From contig JAQXEX010000063.1 in NCBI GenBank assembly GCA_029250625.1, positions 1 through 40,684 on the forward strand: a DNA stretch of 40,684 bases, read 5' to 3'. The DNA comes from Candidatus Poseidonia sp. (GTDB lineage Archaea; Thermoplasmatota; Poseidoniia; Poseidoniales; Poseidoniaceae). Below are positions 1 through 8,420 of this stretch, one piece after another. The translations under genes and the position numbers were made by a program. The notes beneath the pieces are model-generated. The model was not told the DNA's origin. It did not search any database and saw nothing but the letters and a program-made list of their open reading frames with translations. The first letter of the stretch is position 1; every line of letters starts with the position of its first letter.

Positions 1-72
1 AAAGATGAAAACAATGTTGACTGGTATCGAGTAAAGGACAGCGTTGATGAATGGCAACAGTTCGAAAGTTAG
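1..72 (+). CDS. C-terminal end of an unidentified protein (5' partial)
   Basis: Frame 1 is open from the first base to a TAG at 70-72 and encodes 23 residues. The composition (acidic and aromatic, with DWYRV and DEWQQF) looks like a genuine soluble protein tail, unlike the basic, irregular translations of the following 160 bases. The upstream part lies outside the window, so no function can be given. The next gene starts about 160 bases downstream on the same strand. That the reading is real is an inference from composition only. Confidence 0.45.
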   Translation, partial: KDENNVDWYRVKDSVDEWQQFES

Positions 73-233
73 TCTCTTCTATTTTGCTCAGAAGAACATC
101 CCTCTGTATATCCACGCGATACCCTCCGTACATACAGTTCACGCGTCGGTACCGTTCGCATGGCTTCAACCTCAGCCAATTGGTCGCCTCAATGAGAAGG
201 CATCCTCAAATGATACGGCGATTTCAAAGGGCC
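73..233. other. Intergenic leader before the SDR gene, no gene seen
   Basis: About 160 bases separate the tail of the first gene from the SDR start. The SDR frame is open across this stretch, but its translation is basic and irregular and lacks any dehydrogenase feature, so I treat it as non-coding. No tRNA T-arm or long inverted repeat is visible. A promoter for the SDR gene probably lies here but I cannot point to a clear TATA box. Confidence 0.4.
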
Positions 234-974
234 ATGGGCGTATACTTAGTGACCGGTGCATCAAAGGGAATTGGGAGGTCAGTGGCACTGTTGCTCGCTG
301 AGCATGGCCATCAAGTGATCCTTCTTGCCCGTGATTCGAAAGAACTCGGTGCTACGCTTGCTCTGGTGAAAAAGAGTTCAGAAGACTCCTTTTCTCTTCC
401 TTGTGACCTTGCCTCACCCTCTGAGATTTCAGAATCTGCTCAGAATTTGGTCAACTCCATTGAAGGCTTGGACGGACTGGTTCACAACGCAGGTTCCATT
501 CATCCAGTACAGCCAATGATGGATGCAAACGTTTCCCAATGGGCTCGCAGCATTCAAGTCAACCTCATCGGAGTTCAAGATTTGACTCAACGGTTGTTTC
601 CCTTGCTTAAGGGCCCTCAACACAGCCGGGTTACAACCATCTCCAGCGGTGCCTCGTTGCGACCGGTGGGCTCTTGGTCAGCTTACTGCACAGCAAAGGC
701 AGGTCTTGACATGTGGGCTCGTTGCATGGCCGAAGAAGGCAAGGTTCACAACATCAGTGCCATTTCGGTGGCACCGGGAATCGTAAACACGGGTATGCAA
801 GAGGACATTCGTGCTGCAGACCCAGCCGACTTCCCTTCTCACGAAGCCTTCGTTTCCTATCACACCGATGGCCATCTTGCTGAACCTGATGATGTCGCTT
901 CTCTTCTTTATCCACTCATCACAGAGCACACTATGGAGCAATCAGGACAGCGATTTGATGTCCGAGATTTGTGA
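234..974 (+). CDS. Short-chain dehydrogenase/reductase, sepiapterin/benzil reductase-like
   Basis: A 246-residue cytosolic NAD(P)-dependent oxidoreductase of the classical SDR family. Visible features are the cofactor motif TGASKGIG (residues 7-14), NAG (85-87), the catalytic serine region TTISSGAS (134-141) and YxxxK with Tyr151 and Lys155. The region after the active site (APGIVNTGMQEDIR) resembles sepiapterin reductase and benzil reductase type SDRs, so a small carbonyl compound or pterin is a plausible substrate, but this cannot be settled from sequence. The ATG at 234 is chosen because the Rossmann fold begins immediately after it; the open frame continues upstream to 51 but encodes no recognisable fold. 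Followed 66 bases later by aIF5A on the same strand. Confidence 0.85.
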   Translation: MGVYLVTGASKGIGRSVALLLAEHGHQVILLARDSKELGATLALVKKSSEDSFSLPCDLASPSEISESAQNLVNSIEGLDGLVHNAGSIHPVQPMMDANVSQWARSIQVNLIGVQDLTQRLFPLLKGPQHSRVTTISSGASLRPVGSWSAYCTAKAGLDMWARCMAEEGKVHNISAISVAPGIVNTGMQEDIRAADPADFPSHEAFVSYHTDGHLAEPDDVASLLYPLITEHTMEQSGQRFDVRDL

Positions 975-1040
975 ACTTTCAAGCCCTGTCGCCCCAATAG
1001 TCATAAGCCCAAACCTTGACAGAAGGGATGAGGGTGAACC

Positions 1041-1436
1041 ATGCCAGGAACAGACCGAGTAGAAATTCGCACGCTAAAAGTTGGACGATTTTGTGTCGTT
1101 GACGATGAAGCATACAAAATTTTGAGCATCTCAAAATCAAAGCCAGGCAAGCACGGGTCTGCTAAGGCTCGGCTCTCGCTTGAAAGCATTTTCACCAAGA
1201 AAAAGATCTCTCACGTCGGAACAGTTACCGACAGCATCAATGTACCAATGATCGAAAAAGGTACCGCTACCGTGACTCACATCGAAGGTGCTGAAGTCCA
1301 TGCAATGAATGACCGAGATTACTCCATGATGATTCTCCCCATGCCCGACGCTGATGAAGGCATGAATGTGGAATCGGGTAACAAGATTATGTGGCAGGAA
1401 GCACTTGGTCGCTACATCATCATCCGAGACCATTGA
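1041..1436 (+). CDS. Translation initiation factor aIF5A
   Basis: A 131-residue archaeal homologue of eIF5A, which binds the ribosomal E site region and promotes peptide bond formation at difficult sequences. The N-terminal SH3-like domain carries the loop KPGKHGSAK, in which Lys37 is the expected hypusine (or deoxyhypusine) site; the C-terminal OB-fold follows from about residue 70. Length matches the family. The start is supported by GGTGA at 1033-1037, three bases before the ATG. Deoxyhypusine synthase is not encoded in this window. The gene sits between an SDR and a transporter, with no obvious functional link to either. Confidence 0.97.
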   Translation: MPGTDRVEIRTLKVGRFCVVDDEAYKILSISKSKPGKHGSAKARLSLESIFTKKKISHVGTVTDSINVPMIEKGTATVTHIEGAEVHAMNDRDYSMMILPMPDADEGMNVESGNKIMWQEALGRYIIIRDH

Positions 1437-1463
1437 TGGTCAAAACAAACATCAACTCAAATG

Positions 1464-1493
1464 ACTCAATTTCCGAATCCGTCGGAAATGAGT
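1464..1493. repeat. Imperfect inverted repeat between aIF5A and the UMF1 transporter
   Basis: ACTCAATTTCCGA (1464-1476) and TCGGAAATGAGT (1482-1493) are complementary over 12 pairs with one bulged A and a 5-base loop. The element lies 28 bases after the aIF5A stop and 29 bases before the transporter start. It has no T-run after it, so a classical terminator is not indicated. It could be an RNA hairpin in the transporter leader or a dyad operator. Function is unknown. Confidence 0.5.
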
Positions 1494-1521
1494 TCATATG
1501 CTATGTCGTTGCTCCCGTGTT

Positions 1522-3318
1522 ATGGAGAACAATATCGCATCAACCGATAATGACCAACGCGTGCGTGGCTACTGTGCCTATGACTGGGGTAAAAGTGCCT
1601 TTGAGACATCCGTTACAACCGCCATCTTCCCAGCATGGTTTGCTTACCTGTTCATGGAAGCAAACGGCATCTCCATGAAAGTGCTCGGTTCTGAATGGAC
1701 TGCAGACGCCATGTTTTCAGCGGCGGTTATGATTGGAGCATTGTTTGTTGCCATCTGTGCACCTTCTCTTGGTGTCATTGCTGACCGTCGAATGATCAAG
1801 ATGTGGTGGTTGAGAGTTCTCACCATCCTGGGTTCAGTATCATGTATTCTTCTCGCCTTGTCTCCGTATCTCGGAGTATCCGTTGGTTGGATATGGGCCA
1901 TGATTATGTTCATGGCAGCCAACGTCGGATTGAACGGTGCTGGTGTATTCTACAATGCTTTGTTGCCTCACATGGGTGACGAGTCTGAAATGGATGCCAT
2001 CTCCAACAAAGCCTTCGCATCAGGTTACCTCGGTGGTGGCCTTCTTCTTCTCGTTCACCTCCTCATGGTGACGTTTATTGTTGACGAGAGCGGTTCAGTC
2101 CAGAGCTGGGTGATTCCCTTCGCTATGGCCAGTTCAGGTATCTGGTGGCTTGGATTTGCTCAAATGACCTTCAAGATGGTTCCCGAGCCTCACATTGAGA
2201 ATGAAATGGAACCCATGGGTCTCATTGCTTCGACAAAGATGGCCCTTGGCGAAGTCAAAAAGACATTAATGGGCATCAAGGAATTCAGAACACTTTTCAT
2301 CTACATGATCGCTTACTTTTGCTTCATTGATGGAATCAATTCAGTCACAGCACTCAGTGGTGTGTTCGGTATTGTGGTCCTTGGATTGACCGTTTCGGGT
2401 CTCATTGCAACCATCCTCATCATTCAATTCGTTGCTGCACCCGCAGCCATTGGATTCACCAAGTTAGCAGAAAAGTGGGGCACGAAGAAAGCACTCCAGT
2501 TCTCTTTGGTCTGTTGGTGCTTCGTTATTGTAGGCGCACTTTCGTTTGCTCCTCTTGAACTTGAAAACCATGACGAATACGACATTCAGTATACCTGGGA
2601 CGAAGGCAACAACACCTATGTTGCAACAGCCCGAGAAGGTGTGAACAACATAGCAGCCCTTCCTGACGACGGTGAACAACAATGGGCACTTGAATACGAG
2701 GACATCCTTCCAGTCGCTGAAAATGAAGATTATGATGGCGGATATGCAGTGAAGTGGGCATATGAAAAGGACGGAACCCCAACACAGGTCGCTGTAAGTC
2801 TCAACGCAACCTCCCTTGCAGCGCTTGAAGGGACGATGGATGAGTCACGATTCTCATACAGTATCTCCGGTGGCGAGTTTGCAAACTCGACCGGTCTTGG
2901 TGTAGAGCACCCTACCAGTCTTGGAGACGGTAAATTGGATTTCATTCCCAAGACCGCACGCTCCCTCGTTTGGGAACCTTTGGGCTTGTCGGTGTTCTTC
3001 CAGTTCCTTCTCTTGGGAGTCTTTGGTGGAGCCCTTCTCGGTGGTTCACAGGGACTCGCTCGCTCCATGTTCGGTCAAATGGTTCCCGAAACACGTTCGG
3101 CTGAATTCTTTGGCTTCTTCGGGTTCTTCGGTAAGGTCGCAGCTCTGTTGGGACCTCTCATCTATTCGCTGATGACCGTTTGGTTTGATTCCCGTGTTGG
3201 AATCTTTGCGATTTCCCTGCTGATTGTGGCTGGTGCGATCATCCTTCGTAACGTCGATGTTGAAGACGGTATCGCAGTCGCCAAGGCTGAAGATGAACGC
3301 AACCGTGCATCCGCTTGA
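1522..3318 (+). CDS. MFS transporter of the UMF1/Atg22 family with a large inserted loop
   Basis: A 598-residue polytopic membrane protein. The start region AYDWGKSAF and the late motif GGSQGLARSMFGQMVP...EFFGFFGFFGK are hallmarks of the UMF1 (vacuole effluxer Atg22-like) branch of the major facilitator superfamily, whose bacterial and archaeal members are of unknown substrate. Typical members have about 430-500 residues. Here about 140 residues (roughly 345-484) of acidic, hydrophilic sequence lie between transmembrane segments; the loop is probably extracytoplasmic. The ATG at 1522 puts the family motif 20 residues from the N-terminus; an in-frame ATG at 1498 would add eight residues, and neither has a clear ribosome-binding site. 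An inverted repeat lies in the leader. Confidence 0.88.
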   Translation: MENNIASTDNDQRVRGYCAYDWGKSAFETSVTTAIFPAWFAYLFMEANGISMKVLGSEWTADAMFSAAVMIGALFVAICAPSLGVIADRRMIKMWWLRVLTILGSVSCILLALSPYLGVSVGWIWAMIMFMAANVGLNGAGVFYNALLPHMGDESEMDAISNKAFASGYLGGGLLLLVHLLMVTFIVDESGSVQSWVIPFAMASSGIWWLGFAQMTFKMVPEPHIENEMEPMGLIASTKMALGEVKKTLMGIKEFRTLFIYMIAYFCFIDGINSVTALSGVFGIVVLGLTVSGLIATILIIQFVAAPAAIGFTKLAEKWGTKKALQFSLVCWCFVIVGALSFAPLELENHDEYDIQYTWDEGNNTYVATAREGVNNIAALPDDGEQQWALEYEDILPVAENEDYDGGYAVKWAYEKDGTPTQVAVSLNATSLAALEGTMDESRFSYSISGGEFANSTGLGVEHPTSLGDGKLDFIPKTARSLVWEPLGLSVFFQFLLLGVFGGALLGGSQGLARSMFGQMVPETRSAEFFGFFGFFGKVAALLGPLIYSLMTVWFDSRVGIFAISLLIVAGAIILRNVDVEDGIAVAKAEDERNRASA

Positions 3319-3409
3319 GGCATCAATTTGGGCCTTCGTCCAGAACTTCATAGCGTAAGCGTCTTGAAGTGGCTTCGCACCGTTCGGCATAAGCGCTGAG
3401 GCTTTGGGC

Positions 3410-3414
3410 GGTGA
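3410..3414 (+). promoter_or_regulatory. Ribosome-binding site GGTGA deciding the OPT start
   Basis: GGTGA lies five bases before the ATG at 3420. The frame also has a GTG at 3411, but that codon is inside the binding site itself, so the ATG is the better start. The same GGTGA motif precedes aIF5A and several other genes here. Confidence 0.65.
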
Positions 3415-3419
3415 ATGTC

Positions 3420-5813
3420 ATGACAGAAAAGAAAGTTCCGTCCACCAAAACAGTAACCAAATCAGCCTACAGGCAGCCGGTGACGGCGGAGGGTCTCAAG
3501 GCCATCGAAGCTGGGACGTTAACATGGCTTGACGACGAGATGTACAACAATCTCAACACCGGTGTCCTCGAACAATACTTGGAAGAAAAGAACCTTCAGG
3601 AATCGTTTGAAGTGTCTCACTGGAGCACTCCAAAGGTCATGATTGGGATTGGAATCGGTGCTATTTTCTCTGGTGTTACTGCCTACATTGGGCTCAAACT
3701 TGGTCTCGCCATCTCTGCGGCATGGTACATCGCTTATCTTCTTGGAATGGCGCTCAAGTGGTCACCATCTGAAGTCAACATTGCAACTTCCGCTACCACC
3801 GGGGCAACCCACGCCTCGACAGGGTTCATCTTTACCTTCCCTGCAATTTTCCTTCTGGCCAGTCAGCCCGATTATGCATTAGCATCGGGCCCGTTGGTGA
3901 CTTTGGGCGAAGGAGACACATTCCGACTGGCTTTTGTAGGAATTGTAGCATCAATGTTCGCAGGTTTCCTTGGCGTGATGTATTTCATTATTTTCAGAAG
4001 GGTTTGGCTGGTTGAGGACCCGCTCCCTCTGCCTGGATTTGAAGCCACACTCAAGATGCTTGACATCTCCTCGGACGTAAGTACCGGTGCTGTTGAACAT
4101 GCCCGTGATTCGTTGAAAACCATTGGAGTTTGGACCGTACTGACCATGATTGGACTCTTCTTGATCGAATACCCGTTGATATGGATGAACGACCGAAAAA
4201 TTGCCTTGATGGATTTCATCGCAGAAAGCATACATTACGGTGACATTGGCTTAGCGAGTTTTTACTCACATGGTAAAATCCATCAACCATCAGGGACAGA
4301 AGACGGCATCTCTCTGGGACAAACTCACTGGTCTGCCGAGACGGCTTGGAACCCGTTTGCGTACACCTACGTAGGCGTTGCTTTGACGCCTTCGATGTTC
4401 GCCATTGGATGGTTTATGAAAACTAGAGTAGCTTTCCTTGTCAACCTCGGTACAATTGTCGGATGGTTTTTCCTCGTCCCTCTTGCAGTCTTCATGAATG
4501 TACCCATTTACGATGCAGCACAACAAGCAAACATCCCGATTCAATCCTATGCTGACGGTGGTTCCGAAGCCCTTCAGATGATTGCCTTCGGCAAAACCGT
4601 ACGGACGATAGCCATCGGTTCCATTGTCGGCGGTGGTATGTTTGGTTTGGCCAAGATGTGGCGAACCTTTGCTAACATCTTCACCGATATCGGAGCAGCC
4701 TTCACCGGTGAAGGCAGTCAGGAGTACATGGAAGGAAAAGGCTGGTACGAGTGGCCTTTGAAGCACATTCCAATCTTCATGGGTGTGACCTTCTTTGCTA
4801 TGATTTTGATTTTCACCATCGGTGGATTTTCTCCACTCGCCTCTCTTGTCTTCGCCCTCGTTCTCATTCTCACGACCTTCATGCTTGGAGCAATCGCAGT
4901 CCGTGTTATGGGTGAGACAGGAATTGAACCTGTTTCTGGAACTTCGTTTATTGTTCTCTTGATGCTTCTTGGAGTGTTCTTGAACGCCCAGGAAATGTTG
5001 AATCTCAACACACAGGATGCCGTACTTTTGGGGCTGGTAGGAACCACGGTCTTTGGTTCTGCAATCTCCATGTCGGGTACGGTCATTGGAGATTACAAGA
5101 ACAGCCTCTACATCGGTAACCGACCGTACCACATCTCAAAAGGAAACATCATGGGAGTTGTCCCTGGAGCCATTATCGGAGCAGGTGTGGCGATCTTCCT
5201 TTCCATCCAACTCGCCGAAGGCCGCATCGACCTCATCGCTCCACAAGCCAATGCTTTTGCAACCTTCTCGGTCATCTTCGCCGAAGGACAAGGTGACTTG
5301 GTTCTCCTCGGACTTGGCTTCCTTCTCGGTATGTTCGTTGAATGGGCTACAGGTATGGGTACCTCGTTCGGATTGGGAATGTACCTCGATGTCCCTCACA
5401 CCCTACCAATGCTCATCGGTGGTGTTGCTCGTGACAATTGGGAAGACAAGAAATTGGCCCCAAGGATCGACGCCCTCAAAGAAACCGAAGGTACGACTGC
5501 TGCTGAAAAGCAACGTGCTCTCATCCTACTGAGTACGTTCATGGTGGCTGCTGGTTTGCTCACTGGCGAAGCGTTCTTTGGAACGGAATCAAGTATTCTC
5601 TCTTTCATTGACTCAATTTGGTACGATGGAGCAGGGGACCCGCGCACGGTCATGGGCGTTGAGAACTTCCCTGATTCCGGCGCCTGGTATGCTATTCGTA
5701 TGTTTGGATTGATTATGATCAACGTCATTGTAGGTGCGGGTATTTACCTGCTGTTCAAGAGAGCTGGAGTCATCGGTGGCGACAGCGAAGATGCAGTCCT
5801 ACAGAATTCATGA
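3420..5813 (+). CDS. OPT family oligopeptide/metal-chelate transporter
   Basis: A 797-residue integral membrane protein with an N-terminal cytosolic stretch of about 70 residues and then some 14-16 hydrophobic segments. The first membrane region (GAIFSGVTAYIGLKLGLAISAAWYIA) and the later VMGETGIEPVSGTSF and GVVPGAIIGAG segments match the prokaryotic branch of the OPT family (TIGR00728/733 type). OPT proteins import small peptides or metal chelates by proton coupling; which substrate this one takes is not readable. A long extracytoplasmic stretch with YSHGKIHQPSGTEDG lies around residues 285-310. It is followed, 10 bases after its stop, by an EamA transporter, so the two are probably cotranscribed. 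Confidence 0.92.
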   Translation: MTEKKVPSTKTVTKSAYRQPVTAEGLKAIEAGTLTWLDDEMYNNLNTGVLEQYLEEKNLQESFEVSHWSTPKVMIGIGIGAIFSGVTAYIGLKLGLAISAAWYIAYLLGMALKWSPSEVNIATSATTGATHASTGFIFTFPAIFLLASQPDYALASGPLVTLGEGDTFRLAFVGIVASMFAGFLGVMYFIIFRRVWLVEDPLPLPGFEATLKMLDISSDVSTGAVEHARDSLKTIGVWTVLTMIGLFLIEYPLIWMNDRKIALMDFIAESIHYGDIGLASFYSHGKIHQPSGTEDGISLGQTHWSAETAWNPFAYTYVGVALTPSMFAIGWFMKTRVAFLVNLGTIVGWFFLVPLAVFMNVPIYDAAQQANIPIQSYADGGSEALQMIAFGKTVRTIAIGSIVGGGMFGLAKMWRTFANIFTDIGAAFTGEGSQEYMEGKGWYEWPLKHIPIFMGVTFFAMILIFTIGGFSPLASLVFALVLILTTFMLGAIAVRVMGETGIEPVSGTSFIVLLMLLGVFLNAQEMLNLNTQDAVLLGLVGTTVFGSAISMSGTVIGDYKNSLYIGNRPYHISKGNIMGVVPGAIIGAGVAIFLSIQLAEGRIDLIAPQANAFATFSVIFAEGQGDLVLLGLGFLLGMFVEWATGMGTSFGLGMYLDVPHTLPMLIGGVARDNWEDKKLAPRIDALKETEGTTAAEKQRALILLSTFMVAAGLLTGEAFFGTESSILSFIDSIWYDGAGDPRTVMGVENFPDSGAWYAIRMFGLIMINVIVGAGIYLLFKRAGVIGGDSEDAVLQNS

Positions 5814-5823
5814 GCGTGACATC

Positions 5824-6819
5824 ATGGCCCATGAAGGTGCTGTGCCGGCCTGGGTATGGGGCTTATTGATCGCTGCTGTGTGCGGTGTTTCAAGTGCTGG
5901 TGCTCTTTTTCAGCACGTTGAGGTCATACCTCCATTGCTTCGAGCATCTTGGCGCCTTCAATTGACATCCATTGTTCTTGCACCTCTTGCCTTGTTTCAA
6001 TGGAGTTCAACCCCCGATGAAGTCAAGTCAAGGTTTTGGACCAAAGAAAGTTGGTTCCTGCTTTTCGCAAGCGGTCTTGCGCTTGCAGCACATTTTGGTG
6101 CGTGGGTGGCGAGTTTAGACGAAACATCCCTCACCCATTCGCTGTTGTTTGTGACCGCCCATCCGCTTGTGATCGTGGTAGGCATGCTCGTGTTAGCGAG
6201 TTTCCATCCCAGTGTGCGAACGCCTCACAGAACTGAGATTTACGGAGCGTTGATTTGCTTTCTCGGGGCTGGAATCACTCTGCTTGACAACGGAGCGTCT
6301 CAAGGCGACCAAACGGTCACTGTGTTCGGAGATAGCCTGGCGTTCCTCGGAGCCGTGTTTGTAGTAGGTTACATTGTGGTTGGACGGATTCTACGAACAT
6401 GGATGCCGATTTTTCTCTATGCTTTTCCTGTGACGCTGATCGGATCCATCATCCTCCTTCCGTTTTCATACGCATTTGAAAGCGGTATTGCGGATTTTGG
6501 AGCTGTGGGGTGGGTGGATTCAGAATATTTCATCTGGTTTTTGTTGCTGGCGTTAATCGCAGGTTTACTCGGCCATACGGGATTGAATACATGTCTTCGC
6601 TACATCTCTCCGTTGGTTGTATCCACTGCAGTGACGTTTGAACCGGTTCTTGGTTCTTTGATTGGATGGCTCTTCTTTGATACAGGAATTCCGGGTACTT
6701 GGACGTGGATTGGAGGATTCATTCTCATGGCCGGTTTGATTTTAGTGGTCTATACATCGGAACGTGTTGCTTTGGAAAAAGCGAACAATCAAAACGCTGC
6801 TGCTGCGGCAACAGAATAG
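5824..6819 (+). CDS. EamA/DMT family transporter
   Basis: A 331-residue polytopic protein with about ten hydrophobic helices arranged as two EamA repeats. The second repeat ends in a typical segment: SPLVVSTAVTFEPVLGSLIGW, then WTWIGGFILMAGLILVVY, followed by a short charged tail. EamA members of the drug/metabolite transporter superfamily export amino acids, nucleobases or other metabolites; the substrate here is unknown. The ATG at 5824 follows a GTGA and lies ten bases after the OPT stop; an open frame reaches back to 5734 inside the OPT gene but would overlap it. The SurE gene starts eight bases downstream, so OPT, EamA and SurE may form one unit. Confidence 0.9.
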   Translation: MAHEGAVPAWVWGLLIAAVCGVSSAGALFQHVEVIPPLLRASWRLQLTSIVLAPLALFQWSSTPDEVKSRFWTKESWFLLFASGLALAAHFGAWVASLDETSLTHSLLFVTAHPLVIVVGMLVLASFHPSVRTPHRTEIYGALICFLGAGITLLDNGASQGDQTVTVFGDSLAFLGAVFVVGYIVVGRILRTWMPIFLYAFPVTLIGSIILLPFSYAFESGIADFGAVGWVDSEYFIWFLLLALIAGLLGHTGLNTCLRYISPLVVSTAVTFEPVLGSLIGWLFFDTGIPGTWTWIGGFILMAGLILVVYTSERVALEKANNQNAAAAATE

Positions 6820-6827
6820 GTGGAAGA

Positions 6828-7814
6828 ATGTCTGAGAACAGAGGATGGTTATTGCTTACCAACGATGACGGTATAGAGGCTGAGGGCTTTCGCCTTCTGG
6901 TACAGGCTCTGCATCGTGAAGGACACAATATCGTTGTTCTCGCTCCCAGCGAAAATCACTCAGCAGCAGGCATGCGCATCAATCTCATGAAACCCATGGG
7001 TTTGCGTGAACGCTCAGACCTTGTTGATGCATGGAGTCTCAATCCAGAACACGCTCCTGTCCATTTGTTTGAACTTGATGGAACGCCTTGTGACACCGTT
7101 ATTGTGGCCATGGATGGTGGATTGGAACATCTGGTCCCCTCGCTCAAACCGCAACTCGTCGTGTCGGGTGTCAATCTTGGCCCGAACCTGTCCCAAGACT
7201 CGTATCACAGTGGAACGATGGGCGCAGCACGAGAAGCGGGCCTCTACGGGATGCCTGCTATCGCATCTTCATTCACATCGTTTGACCCCGAAGGTATGGC
7301 TCGTTCAATTGAAGCCACCGTTATTTTGGTTGAGCGAGCGATGAAAGTCTTACCCAAGGTTGCTGCTAACGCAGGTCGCCCCCATGATGCAATGGATACC
7401 AATTACTTCACGTCTTGGCCCACCCCGGGTAACGATGAGGGTTGGGTTCAAGACCCAAACAATGCTTTACTAACGGCCTTTAGAAACGGGGACCTCATGC
7501 TCAATTTGAACGTTCCACCGACATGGAATGGCAAATGGGCTTGCACTCGATTGGGTGTTCGCTGGTACAGAAATGCCGTACGGTTTGAAGGCGCAGGTGA
7601 CGATGAAGTAGCGACATTCACCATCGGAGCGGCTTCGGTCGACCACAGTGAAGTGTTGTACGGTGATTGTGATGCTGTCGAGGAAGATAAGGCCAGTCTT
7701 TCATGCCTTGCCGTTTGGCCTCAGAGCCATCCGTTCGCAATGGATGAGGATCTGCTAGCAAGTGTGTTGATGAACTCAGCAGACGGATGGCCTCATTGGC
7801 TCAATCCAAATTGA
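6828..7814 (+). CDS. surE: 5'/3'-nucleotidase SurE
   Basis: A 328-residue metal-dependent nucleoside monophosphate phosphatase of the SurE family. The N-terminus has the diagnostic LLTNDDGIEAEGF with the metal-binding Asp pair, then APSENHSAAG (metal-ligand Ser), and SGVNLGPNLSQDSYHSGTMGAAREA with the conserved Asn. At 328 residues it exceeds the usual 250-270, with extra sequence in the C-terminal half. AGGTGG just upstream supports the ATG at 6828, which lies eight bases after the EamA stop. Its 3' end overlaps that of trmY on the opposite strand by 14 bases. The enzyme acts in nucleotide salvage or clean-up in the cytosol. Confidence 0.95.
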   Translation: MSENRGWLLLTNDDGIEAEGFRLLVQALHREGHNIVVLAPSENHSAAGMRINLMKPMGLRERSDLVDAWSLNPEHAPVHLFELDGTPCDTVIVAMDGGLEHLVPSLKPQLVVSGVNLGPNLSQDSYHSGTMGAAREAGLYGMPAIASSFTSFDPEGMARSIEATVILVERAMKVLPKVAANAGRPHDAMDTNYFTSWPTPGNDEGWVQDPNNALLTAFRNGDLMLNLNVPPTWNGKWACTRLGVRWYRNAVRFEGAGDDEVATFTIGAASVDHSEVLYGDCDAVEEDKASLSCLAVWPQSHPFAMDEDLLASVLMNSADGWPHWLNPN

Positions 7815-8418
7815 GTGTTACCCCTTCATCAAGAAGGAAATGGACGACACCAATGGCCATGTGACCTTGAAGCCACTGTTCGCCTAATGAACGCTTCATC
7901 ACTCCATTGAGGCTCTCTTCATCGAGGGGTTGGTCATCACTGAGGACAAAACCGATGTCAACATCACCTTGGTTGCTTTGTTCGGGTAAGGATGCGCCAG
8001 GAATCCAAAGACGTGGAGCGTTTGCATCAAGGGCTACGATGGGAAGTTCACCCCATTGACTTAAGGTCGTTTTGAGATTTCCACCACTGTGTTCAATCCC
8101 TCTGGTAATGGGTTGCCAGTGTCCAATCGGTGGGAGAGGGGTTGCAATGACTTTACCTATTTGTCCCGCTATAGAACGCTCTTCTGCATGAACTCCGACG
8201 AGTTCACTTCCATCAAAACGTATCCTTCTTGGCGGTCCTGGTCCACCTCCGAGATGAAGGATGATTTCAGTATCCTTTCTCAGGCCGTGACTGGTCAATA
8301 AAGCTGCCATCATCGCTCGTACGAGGACGTCCATTCGACCTGCCCCTCCTGCTAAATCATTGAGAGGCAGTTTTCCCTTTGACATTGCACGATGGCCGAT
8401 GATGGCGAACCTTCGCAT
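7801..8418 (-). CDS. trmY: tRNA (pseudouridine-54-N1)-methyltransferase TrmY
   Basis: A 205-residue SPOUT-fold methyltransferase that, in other archaea, converts pseudouridine 54 in the T-loop of tRNA to N1-methylpseudouridine using S-adenosylmethionine. Diagnostic sequence is LNDLAGGAGRMDVLVRAM, then TSHGLRKDTEIIL, PGPPRRIRFDGSEL and VHAEERSIAG, all matching the DUF358/TrmY family. The length is normal. It starts two bases after the stop of coaBC on the same strand and is probably cotranscribed with it. Together with TiaS at 38121 it gives the window two archaeal tRNA-modification enzymes. Confidence 0.93.
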   Translation of the reverse strand: MRRFAIIGHRAMSKGKLPLNDLAGGAGRMDVLVRAMMAALLTSHGLRKDTEIILHLGGGPGPPRRIRFDGSELVGVHAEERSIAGQIGKVIATPLPPIGHWQPITRGIEHSGGNLKTTLSQWGELPIVALDANAPRLWIPGASLPEQSNQGDVDIGFVLSDDQPLDEESLNGVMKRSLGEQWLQGHMAIGVVHFLLDEGVTLNLD

Positions 8419-8420
8419 GC

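Noticed and set aside
51-233. N-terminal extension of the SDR
   Set aside because: The frame is open but the translation is basic and irregular, and the Rossmann motif starts right after ATG 234.
3319-3409. Possible tRNA or small RNA in the gap before the OPT gene
   Set aside because: There is a six-pair ACTTCA/TGAAGT match but no T-arm, anticodon arm or acceptor pairing.
4290-5132. A 280-codon open frame on the minus strand
   Set aside because: It lies wholly inside the OPT transporter, is rich in His, Glu and Asn in an irregular way and shows no domain. It is a shadow of the plus-strand gene.
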